From an uncultured Peptococcaceae bacterium (lineage in GTDB: Bacteria > Bacillota > Peptococcia > Peptococcales > Peptococcaceae): a stretch of DNA of 8,537 nt. A program made the translations under genes and the position numbers. Location: positions 1 to 8,537 of the forward strand of contig CABVBB010000063.1 in NCBI GenBank assembly GCA_902496505.1. The letters are read 5' to 3'. The notes beneath the pieces are model-generated. The model saw only the letters and a list, made by a program, of their open reading frames with translations. It had not been told where the DNA came from and did no database searches. Positions within the stretch are counted from its first letter, which is position 1, and each line of letters opens with the position of its first letter. This document shows, piece by piece, positions 1 through 5,951 of the stretch.

Positions 1-1623
1 ACGCTGCTTGACACTGACGTGGTTCAACAACCCGGTAAGCATATCCTGCGCAGCCAGCGTTTCCAAATTGCTCAGCCGCTCGAACTCATCATGCACATCG
101 AAGAATTTGCCGATAGCGCCGATATATTCGACATGATCCTCTTCCTCACTGCTCCACATGGCCCGCGCTACCAGCCGGTACCAGCGGCTTTGGCCAGCAA
201 GGTTCAAAAGGTAATTGCTCTCGATGATCGGTGCCTCAGGCGTCGTCTCCAACAAACGCCGGTGCAGCTCGATGATGGCTTCCCGAGTGGTCAGCTGCTG
301 CAGCTCTTTGCTGTCCCATGGATTCATGATGACCTCGCTTATGCCCAGATGCTTGGCGCCCCATTCTGAAAAGACCACCATATCAGGTACGACAGTATAT
401 TCAAACTGTACCTCTCGGGACATCGCTGCAAAAAATTGGTATTTGATGCGCTCATGTTCCAAAAGCCGCAAGGTGCGGTCAGAAGCATTGAGCTCGCCTT
501 TGGCGATCATTTCCTCAGCGGCATGTTTGATCGACAGCTGAGCCGTCTCACTTAGAGAATCCTGCTTGATCTCCTGTTCGATATGGCCAGCCACATCCTG
601 CAAACAATCGAGCAAAATGGGATTAAAGGCACCGCATTCGCCGTTCATGATCATCTCCATCGTCTGCTGATGGCTGTAGGCAGGCTTATACACCCGCTGG
701 CTGGTCAGGGCGTCATAGACGTCAGCCAGAGATACCACCTGCGCCGCGATGGGGATCTCATCCCCCTTGAGCCCGTCCGGATAGCCTCGGCCGTCGAAGC
801 GCTCATGATGCCAGCGGCAGATCTGGTAGCCCACCTTGATCAGCGGTTCCTCCTGCCGAAGCGGTATGCGTTCCAGCATATTGGCCCCTTCGGCGGAATG
901 GGTCTTGATGACCTCGAATTCCTCGGTGGTCAAGCGCCCCGGCTTATTGAGGATGCTTTCCGGCACAGCGATCTTGCCGATATCATGCAGGGCCGAGGCA
1001 TTGCTGATGAGGGCGATATCGCTCCGGCTCAGCCGATACTGATCCGTTCGCTGCACCAGACGCTTTAAAAGCAGCTCAGTGATCGTATGGATATGCAGCA
1101 CGTGCAGTCCGCTCTCGCCATTGCGAAATTCGACGATATTGCTGAGGATCTCGATCATCAGGCTGTTGTTCTTTTCTTTTTCGTAGATCTGCTCTGTGAC
1201 CATATTGGTCAGCTTCTTCTGCTTGGCGTAGAGCATGATGGTATTCATGACCCTTCGGCGGACGATACGCCCGTCAAAAGGCCGGCTGATGTAATCCGTC
1301 ACACCCAGATCATAGGCCCGATCCACAAAAGTCGGCGTCATCTCCGCTGAGATCATGATGACCGGCACCGCATCGATCCAGTGGCTCCTATTCATCACTT
1401 CCAAGACCTCAAAGCCATCCATCTGCGGCATCACGATATCCAAAAGCACCAAGGACAGATCATCCTCGTGGCTGCGCATATAGGCCACGGCTTCTACGCC
1501 GTTGACCGCCTCGATGATATCGAACTCCTCTCCCAGCATATCCGCCAGGATGGAACGATTCATCTCCGAATCATCGACGATCAATATCTTTTGTCTGATA
1601 TTTTCCTGTTCATTTTTCATCAT
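1..1623 (-). CDS. Response regulator with REC, HD-GYP, PAS and GGDEF domains (partial, 3' end outside window)
   Basis: The frame is open from 1623 to the left edge (541 codons), so the C-terminus is missing. REC (about residues 12-125) has the acidic pair D17-D18, phospho-acceptor D62 in LLDIVMP, switch residue S92, but Arg (R114, SRPF) where most receivers have Lys. HD-GYP (about 150-345) has HD at 213-214 (LHDIGKI), H242, HH at 272-273, GYP at 280-282 and D301, so the metal ligands for cyclic-di-GMP hydrolysis look intact. A PAS-like region (about 395-515) follows. The last 16 residues (DMLTGLLN) are the start of a GGDEF diguanylate cyclase domain. Whether its active site is intact cannot be seen. 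The start is uncertain: ATG 1623 or ATG 1620 follow a weak GTGAG; an in-frame ATG at 1644 directly abuts the hpt stop. It probably forms one operon and phosphorelay with hpt. Confidence 0.93.
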   Translation of the reverse strand, partial: MMKNEQENIRQKILIVDDSEMNRSILADMLGEEFDIIEAVNGVEAVAYMRSHEDDLSLVLLDIVMPQMDGFEVLEVMNRSHWIDAVPVIMISAEMTPTFVDRAYDLGVTDYISRPFDGRIVRRRVMNTIMLYAKQKKLTNMVTEQIYEKEKNNSLMIEILSNIVEFRNGESGLHVLHIHTITELLLKRLVQRTDQYRLSRSDIALISNASALHDIGKIAVPESILNKPGRLTTEEFEVIKTHSAEGANMLERIPLRQEEPLIKVGYQICRWHHERFDGRGYPDGLKGDEIPIAAQVVSLADVYDALTSQRVYKPAYSHQQTMEMIMNGECGAFNPILLDCLQDVAGHIEQEIKQDSLSETAQLSIKHAAEEMIAKGELNASDRTLRLLEHERIKYQFFAAMSREVQFEYTVVPDMVVFSEWGAKHLGISEVIMNPWDSKELQQLTTREAIIELHRRLLETTPEAPIIESNYLLNLAGQSRWYRLVARAMWSSEEEDHVEYIGAIGKFFDVHDEFERLSNLETLAAQDMLTGLLNHVSVKQR

Positions 1624-1644
1624 TGCAGCACTCACTTTGACCAT

Positions 1645-2001
1645 TTATAATACCGCAGGGATCAGCATGACCAGATGTTCATATATCTCCTGGATCTGTT
1701 GATATAGTGCCTCAGCCAGCGCTTCATCCGGCTGTTTTTGACCGCGCAGCAGCTCGGTCAGCCGATCGGCCGCTTGATATAACGGCGTGAGATCCAAATT
1801 GGCTGCTATGCCTTTTAACGTGTGTACTGCAAAAAAGGCCTGTTCGTAATCTTTCTGCGCCATCGCTTCCGCCAGCGCGTCAAACGTCTTATCCTCCAAA
1901 AGCTTGCCCAAATATTTTTTGACCCGTTCCTCTGTGGCAAAACGCGCAACGATCCCTGCGCTGTCCACATCCATCATTTGATAAAACTCCTTGATCGTCA
2001 T
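1645..2001 (-). CDS. Hpt (histidine phosphotransfer) domain protein
   Basis: A 118-residue, soluble, all-helical protein consisting of a single Hpt domain. The phosphorylatable His is H60 in AVHTLKG, the signature of Hpt domains. It is followed by GIAANL and a second helical hairpin with an LTELLR stretch. Such proteins carry phosphoryl groups between receiver domains of hybrid kinases and response regulators; the obvious partner is the receiver encoded directly downstream in the same frame. The frame stays open upstream to a GTG at 2112, but ATG 2001 (MTIKEFYQMM) is preferred. It begins where Hpt-only proteins of this type usually begin, is preceded by purine-rich AAGGGATGGGAAG, and the extra upstream codons would cover a terminator-like hairpin. 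The cognate kinase is not in the window. Confidence 0.88.
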   Translation of the reverse strand: MTIKEFYQMMDVDSAGIVARFATEERVKKYLGKLLEDKTFDALAEAMAQKDYEQAFFAVHTLKGIAANLDLTPLYQAADRLTELLRGQKQPDEALAEALYQQIQEIYEHLVMLIPAVL

Positions 2002-2036
2002 CCGCTTCCCATCCCTTTCTCCGTACCAGACAGAGC

Positions 2037-2147
2037 AAAAAGCCATCCTGCCAGCGACAAGATGGGCAGCTCGGCCGCTATCCCCAAGATCCATTTTTTG
2101 ATCTGTCAGCACATAAATACCGCTGACTCTATCCGATTTTTCACGCT
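2037..2147 (-). promoter_or_regulatory. Candidate transcription attenuator or riboswitch-like leader of hpt
   Basis: Downstream of the predicted start of transcription (about 2147) the minus-strand RNA can form four consecutive hairpins. Stem GTCAGC/GCTGAC lies at 2105-2127. AGATC/GATCT lies at 2087-2104. GCGGC/GCTGC with loop CGA lies at 2066-2078. CCATCTTG/CAGGATGG with a 7-base loop lies at 2043-2065 and is followed by five U (2037-2041). The last two stems each contain a G-U pair that would be an A-C mismatch on the other strand, which favours a minus-strand RNA function. CTGCC (2065-2069) can alternatively pair with GGCAG (2048-2052), which would break the terminator stem. I do not recognise a known riboswitch class; the conserved blocks of cyclic-di-GMP-I (GEMM) aptamers are absent. 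Confidence 0.5.
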
Positions 2148-2153
2148 AATTTC

Positions 2154-2182
2154 ATTTTATCATTCCCTATCCGAAATGTCTA
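2154..2182 (-). promoter_or_regulatory. Sigma-A-like promoter of the hpt / response-regulator operon
   Basis: On the minus strand, TAGACA (2177-2182, five of six matches to TTGACA) is separated by 17 bases from TAAAAT (2154-2159, five of six matches to TATAAT). Transcription would begin near 2147 and give a leader of about 146 bases before the hpt ATG. The spacer carries one copy of the box TCGGATAG, which also occurs just after the start site. Confidence 0.7.
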
Positions 2183-2250
2183 CTTTTAATGGAAATTTTT
2201 CTTGCATTTCGTTTGGGTGCGATTTTTCACATATCATCCGATAAAACAGC

Positions 2251-2289
2251 CACAAAGAAGAAGCTGAGCAGGATGACCTTCTCAGCTTC
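2251..2289 (-). terminator. Intrinsic terminator after ispF
   Basis: Perfect 9-base inverted repeat GAAGCTGAG/CTCAGCTTC (2260-2268 and 2281-2289). The stem can be extended inwards by AGG/CCT after one mismatch, leaving a 4-base loop. In the minus-strand RNA it is followed by UUCUUUG, a moderate U tract. It sits between ispF and the next promoter, as expected for the end of the ispD-ispF unit. A second, GC-rich hairpin at 2324-2345 (CGCCGC/GCGGCG, 10-base loop) lies closer to the ispF stop but has almost no U tract. Confidence 0.65.
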
Positions 2290-2356
2290 CAAAAGTTTTA
2301 TAACAAATGGCCTTTATCCAAAGCGCCGCACAGAGCGCAGCGGCGAGAACAGCGTC

Positions 2357-2836
2357 CTACGCCCGCTCCTTGATGATCGAGCAGACCGCATAACAAGCGA
2401 TACCTTGTCCCTCTCCGGCAAAGCCCAAGCCTTCGGTCGTGGTGGCTTTGACGCTCACATCGTCGATGGAGGTACCCAGCACCTCGGCGATATTGCGGCG
2501 CATGGCTGGGATATAGCCCGCCAGCTTGGGCGCCTGAGCAACGACCGTGACGTCCACATTGTTCACCTGAAAATTGGCCAGCTGCAAAAGCTTGACCACT
2601 TGTTCCAAGAGGACCATACTGTCGGCGCCCTTATACGCCGGATCACTGTCTGGGAAATGTTTGCCGATATCTCCCAGGGCTGCCGCCCCCAAGAGAGCAT
2701 CCATCAGCGCGTGGATCAAGACGTCTGCGTCCGAGTGACCCAAAAGCCCCTTGGCATAGGGGATCTCTTCGCCGCCTAAAATAAGCGGACGCCCCTCGAC
2801 CAAACGATGTACATCATAACCAAAACCGATCCTCAT
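2357..2836 (-). CDS. ispF: 2-C-methyl-D-erythritol 2,4-cyclodiphosphate synthase
   Basis: The 159-residue product is full length for the family. It converts 4-diphosphocytidyl-2-C-methylerythritol 2-phosphate to the cyclic diphosphate with release of CMP, the fifth step of the MEP isoprenoid pathway, as a cytosolic homotrimer. The metal ligands D8 and H10 (GYDVHRL) and H42 (LIHALMDA) are present, as are the [11 protein letters not shown] loop (55-65), QAPKL (101-105) and the nucleotide-binding [11 protein letters not shown] stretch (131-141). ATG 2836 starts two bases after the ispD stop; its ribosome binding site (GGAGGGG...AAGGA) lies inside the end of ispD. This spacing implies translational coupling. 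Nothing in the sequence suggests loss of activity. Confidence 0.97.
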   Translation of the reverse strand: MRIGFGYDVHRLVEGRPLILGGEEIPYAKGLLGHSDADVLIHALMDALLGAAALGDIGKHFPDSDPAYKGADSMVLLEQVVKLLQLANFQVNNVDVTVVAQAPKLAGYIPAMRRNIAEVLGTSIDDVSVKATTTEGLGFAGEGQGIACYAVCSIIKERA

Positions 2837-2838
2837 CT

Positions 2839-3546
2839 CTATTCCTTCCCCTCCATCCGGCGGCGCAGGATATCTTCTGCCAAGGGCAGATCCTCCGGCG
2901 TCGTCAGCTTGATATTGTCATAACTTCCCATCACGATGCGCACTGCACCGCCCTGATGCTCTACTAAAGAAGCGTCGTCCGTCCCGTAATAGCCTTCGTG
3001 CTGCGCCGCTTCGTAGGCTTTTAAGAGTTTGCCGCGCTCAAAGATCTGCGGCGTCTGCACGCTCCAAAGGCTGGCTCTAGGCGGTGTTTCCAGCACCAGG
3101 CCCTGCTCGTCCGTGCGCTTGATGGTATCTTTGACCGGCACGCCGGGCACAGCGCCGCAGTCTGGCTCAGCGGCCTCCAGCACGCGAAAGATGACTTCAT
3201 CAGTCACCAACGGGCGGGCGCCGTCGTGCACTGCTACATAGCCTGAGTCTTCTCCCAAGGCCAAGAGCCCCTGATACACCGAGTCCTGCCGCTCCGCTCC
3301 GCCGGCTACCACTGCCCGCACCTTGCGCAGCTGATATTTCTCCACGATCTCCGCTTGACAGTAGGCGCATTCCTCAGCCCGCGCCACTACGATGATCTGA
3401 TCGATGGCCGGACACGCTTCAAATACTGCCAGGGTCTGGGCCAAGACTGGGCGATCCCCCAGCGTCAAAAACTGCTTATTGCACCCGGCCTGCATCCGCT
3501 TGCCCTGACCGGCCGCCAGAACGACTGCCGCCAGCCGCTTCTCCAT
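2839..3546 (-). CDS. ispD: 2-C-methyl-D-erythritol 4-phosphate cytidylyltransferase
   Basis: The 235-residue protein joins CTP and 2-C-methylerythritol 4-phosphate to give the CDP-activated intermediate, the third step of the MEP pathway. Family motifs run in order: nucleotide-binding AAGQGKRM (11-18) and NKQF (23-26), GGAERQDSV (82-90), VHDGARP (106-112), KDTIK (139-143), QTPQIF (164-169) and TDDASLVE (189-196). ATG 3546 is chosen over the in-frame ATG at 3585 because GGGAGGAG (3552-3559) lies 7 bases ahead of it and [13 protein letters not shown] is the usual N-terminus. The longer form would begin inside a terminator stem. It is coupled to ispF. An intrinsic terminator ends only about 24 bases upstream, so its transcription depends on read-through or on a promoter I cannot identify. 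Confidence 0.97.
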   Translation of the reverse strand: MEKRLAAVVLAAGQGKRMQAGCNKQFLTLGDRPVLAQTLAVFEACPAIDQIIVVARAEECAYCQAEIVEKYQLRKVRAVVAGGAERQDSVYQGLLALGEDSGYVAVHDGARPLVTDEVIFRVLEAAEPDCGAVPGVPVKDTIKRTDEQGLVLETPPRASLWSVQTPQIFERGKLLKAYEAAQHEGYYGTDDASLVEHQGGAVRIVMGSYDNIKLTTPEDLPLAEDILRRRMEGKE

Positions 3547-3569
3547 ATGCTCTCCTCCCTGCTTCATCC

Positions 3570-3619
3570 AAAAAAGCCCCCGCACGCCGCTCCGCTGCGC
3601 AGAGCTGCGCCCGAGGGCT
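3570..3619 (-). terminator. Strong intrinsic terminator between the PIN-TRAM gene and ispD
   Basis: The minus-strand RNA of 3575-3619 folds into one long hairpin of about 19 base pairs with two mismatches and a 3-base loop (outer arms AGCCCTC and GGGGGCT), followed by a run of six U (3570-3575). Three of the pairs are G-U in this orientation and would be A-C on the plus strand, so it acts on leftward transcription. It starts 17 bases after the stop of the upstream gene and ends about 24 bases before the ispD start. Confidence 0.85.
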
Positions 3620-3636
3620 GCATCTGTATCGTTGTC

Positions 3637-4746
3637 TTACTGATCCTCCGGCTTGGCGAAGATCATGCGTCCTGCATTCGTCTGGATCACGCTGGTGACG
3701 ATGACTCGCTTGGTCTCGCCGATATAACGGCGGCCAATTTCCACGACGATCATTGTCCCGTCATCCAGATACGCTACGCCCTGATTCTGCTCCTTGCCGT
3801 CTTTGATGATCAGCACGCTCATTTCCTCGCCTGGCAGCACTACCGGCTTGATGGCATTAGCCAGCTCATTGATATTGAGCACCACCACGCCCTGCAGCTC
3901 GGCGACTTTGTTCAGGTTGTAATCATTAGTGACCACGCAGCCATACATCTCCTGCGCCAGTTTGACCAATTTGTCATCCACTTCGCTGATATCATCAAAA
4001 TCGCGGCTGGAGATCTGGACCTCGATGTCCAGTTCCTTGCGGATCTTATTGAGGATATCCAGCCCGCGGCGGCCGCGGTTGCGCTTGAGGGCATCGGATG
4101 AATCGGCGATATGTCTGAGCTCCTCCAAAACGAAATTGGGGATGACCAGCGGACCCTCTACAAAACCAGTCTTGCAGATATCAGCGATACGACCATCAAT
4201 GATCACACTGGTATCCAACACCTTTGGACGGTTGCAGCGTCCCTCGGCACCATTTTTGTAGCGCTCCTTATACTTTTCTTTCTCCCGGTCGCGTTTCAAA
4301 AACACGAACAGTCCCGCAAGCTCTTCCCGCTTGCGGATACCGATGCTCAGTCCCAGATATCCAAAAATGATACTGGCTACGATCGGCACATATGCGCCGA
4401 TAAACGGCACCCTAGCAAAGGCATAGCCAATAAAAGTGGCTATAATGAGTCCGATGATTAATCCCAATGCACCGCCCATCAAGTCCTGGATGGGCATTTT
4501 CTGAAGCTTGCCCTCGATCCATTTGGTCAAAACTACCCCTCTGCGCAAAATGGGCTTGGCGATCAAAAGTCCGATGATCCCTAAGATCACAGCCGGTATG
4601 ATGATAGCCGCCAGTTTGACCTGCTCGCTCCAGCCTGCATGCACGATAAAATGTTCATACAAAAAACTTCCGCCGTATAACCCGCCTATGACCCCCAAAA
4701 TACCAAAGGTCAGCTGAGCTATTCTCAGCGCTATTTTCTGTCCCAT
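3637..4746 (-). CDS. Membrane-anchored PIN and TRAM domain protein (YacL family)
   Basis: The 369-residue product matches the length and layout of Bacillus YacL. Four hydrophobic segments (about 8-30, 43-64, 88-110 and 114-137) anchor the N-terminus in the membrane. A charged linker follows, then a PIN nuclease-like domain (about 175-295) with the acidic residues D178 (VLDTS), D184, E209 (LEEL), D257/D258 and D275 (TNDYNL). A C-terminal TRAM domain (about 303-364) is predicted to bind RNA. PIN domains are metal-dependent ribonucleases; the acidic set looks complete, but the physiological substrate of this family is unknown to me. The start ATG 4746 has an excellent ribosome binding site, GGGAGGTGAG, 7 bases upstream. 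It sits 111 bases after disA with a possible promoter of its own, and a strong terminator follows it. Confidence 0.93.
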   Translation of the reverse strand: MGQKIALRIAQLTFGILGVIGGLYGGSFLYEHFIVHAGWSEQVKLAAIIIPAVILGIIGLLIAKPILRRGVVLTKWIEGKLQKMPIQDLMGGALGLIIGLIIATFIGYAFARVPFIGAYVPIVASIIFGYLGLSIGIRKREELAGLFVFLKRDREKEKYKERYKNGAEGRCNRPKVLDTSVIIDGRIADICKTGFVEGPLVIPNFVLEELRHIADSSDALKRNRGRRGLDILNKIRKELDIEVQISSRDFDDISEVDDKLVKLAQEMYGCVVTNDYNLNKVAELQGVVVLNINELANAIKPVVLPGEEMSVLIIKDGKEQNQGVAYLDDGTMIVVEIGRRYIGETKRVIVTSVIQTNAGRMIFAKPEDQ

Positions 4747-4779
4747 ATGTTCTCACCTCCCTTCATGGGTATGTCTACC

Positions 4780-4785
4780 ATTATA
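4780..4785 (-). promoter_or_regulatory. Possible -10 element ahead of the PIN-TRAM gene
   Basis: A perfect TATAAT on the minus strand lies 33 bases before the start codon in the disA to PIN-TRAM gap. No good -35 is seen at normal distance: ATCAAT at 17 bases is poor, and TTGTCA (4808-4813) is 22 bases away. The gap also holds a 9-base inverted repeat TTTAAAGAA/TTCTTTAAA (4795-4803 and 4848-4856). It may be an internal promoter needing an activator, or chance in AT-rich DNA. Confidence 0.4.
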
Positions 4786-4857
4786 CGCTAAAACTTTAAA
4801 GAATTGATGACAAGAACGCGGGGTTTTACTTAAAAAAATCTTACAGTTTCTTTAAAC

Positions 4858-5949
4858 TTACTGCCAGTGTGTATCCGAATAAAGCTGTTCTCTGAGCCGT
4901 CTCAGACCATCGCGGATATTTTTGGCCCGGATGGCGCCGATGCCCTCCACATCATCCAATTCCTCGATAGATGCCTGCACGATCGCATTGAAATTGCCGA
5001 AACGCTTCACCAGATTGTTGATGACCTGCGACGGCAAGCGGGGGACCTTAGCCAGCAGACGATAGCCGCGGGTAGTCAAAAACGCCGACTCGCCGCCCTT
5101 GTCACTGACGCCCTCAAAGCCCATCTCCTGCGCAATGCGGTCCAGATTGAGCAGCGTCTCCGAAGAGAGACTGTGCAGACGGCTGCGGATCTCCTTGGCA
5201 TCCTTATCCTCGCCCCAATTCTGGTAGTCCATAATGGTCCTCAACTCTTCATTCGCCACGTTGGCCACTAATTCCTCTACCTGCATTTTGATCAAGCGGC
5301 CTTCGCTGCCCAATTCACAGATATACTTGGTCAATTCCTGCTCCACGCGCACCAGCATCTCCGCCCGCTGCAAGACTTTGGCCACATCGGCGATGGTCAC
5401 GCTGCCGTCGTATTCCATGACGCCCAGGCTGATGAGCACCGAATCCAACACGTTTTTATACTTTTCCAGCGTCTGCACCGCCTGATTAGCTTTACTTAAG
5501 ATCACACTGGTATCTTTGAGAAAATATTTCAAGTCGCCCTTATAGAGCGTGATCACATTGCGCCGCTGGGAAATGGCGATGACCAGTTCATTGGTCTGCC
5601 GCGCTGTTTTTTCCGCCGTACGGTGACGGATGCCCGTTTCCTCCGAGGGAATATCCTGATCCGGATTGAGGTGGGCATTGGCGCAGATGATCTTGGTCGC
5701 GTCCTTATTGAGGATGATCGCACCGTCCATCTTGGCCAGCTCATACAAATGCGCCGGCGAATAGGCGCAGTCCAGCTGAAAACCGCCCGCTAAAAGCGAC
5801 ATCACCTCCTGGCTGTCGCTCAAAACGATCAGCCCGCCGGTCTTGGCCCGCAGCACATTGTCCAGCCCCTCCCTGAGATTGGTGCCAGGCGCGGTGATCT
5901 TTAAGAGATCCAAGAGTTCTTTGCTGCTCACTTCTGTATCCATTGTCAT
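4858..5949 (-). CDS. disA: DNA integrity scanning diadenylate cyclase
   Basis: The 363-residue DisA makes cyclic di-AMP from two ATP and scans DNA; its activity falls on branched DNA. The N-terminal DAC domain (about 1-145) has the catalytic DGA motif (75-77) and the RHR motif (108-110) within GIRHRTAE. The Thr usually found before RHR is Ile here (I107). A helical spine follows (about 150-290), and the C-terminus (about 300-355) carries a helix-hairpin-helix DNA-binding motif, VEGIGAIRAKNI (334-345). It forms an octamer in studied homologues. ATG 5949 is 7 bases after GGAGG, which lies in the last codons of radA. Only two bases separate the radA stop and this start, so the two are co-translated. 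RadA is known to restrain DisA activity in Bacillus, which fits the pairing. Confidence 0.97.
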   Translation of the reverse strand: MTMDTEVSSKELLDLLKITAPGTNLREGLDNVLRAKTGGLIVLSDSQEVMSLLAGGFQLDCAYSPAHLYELAKMDGAIILNKDATKIICANAHLNPDQDIPSEETGIRHRTAEKTARQTNELVIAISQRRNVITLYKGDLKYFLKDTSVILSKANQAVQTLEKYKNVLDSVLISLGVMEYDGSVTIADVAKVLQRAEMLVRVEQELTKYICELGSEGRLIKMQVEELVANVANEELRTIMDYQNWGEDKDAKEIRSRLHSLSSETLLNLDRIAQEMGFEGVSDKGGESAFLTTRGYRLLAKVPRLPSQVINNLVKRFGNFNAIVQASIEELDDVEGIGAIRAKNIRDGLRRLREQLYSDTHWQ

Positions 5950-5951
5950 TA

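Larger units (their letters stand above)
2002..2356. other. Intergenic region between ispF and hpt
   Basis: These 355 bases hold no supported gene. From right to left they contain a GC-rich hairpin at 2324-2345 just after the ispF stop, a likely terminator at 2251-2289, an AT-rich stretch with repeated boxes, a sigma-A-like promoter at 2154-2182, and a structured leader ending in a terminator-like hairpin at 2037-2065. Short plus-strand open frames here have no coding features I recognise. Confidence 0.7.

Noticed and set aside
2002..2112. Longer hpt start at GTG 2112
   Set aside because: The extra 37 residues do not resemble an Hpt N-terminus, and the segment is better explained as a structured leader with a terminator-like hairpin.
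2037..2147. Known cyclic-di-GMP riboswitch (GEMM) in the hpt leader
   Set aside because: The hallmark GCAAACC and GACGCAAAGC-type blocks are absent, so the known class was not called despite the fitting downstream genes.
2324..2345. GC-rich hairpin after ispF as the main terminator
   Set aside because: The 6-base-pair stem with a 10-base loop has almost no U tract; the hairpin at 2260-2289 is the better candidate.
3355..4101. Plus-strand open frame of 248 codons
   Set aside because: It lies antisense across ispD, the terminator and the PIN-TRAM gene, all well supported on the other strand, and shows no domain.
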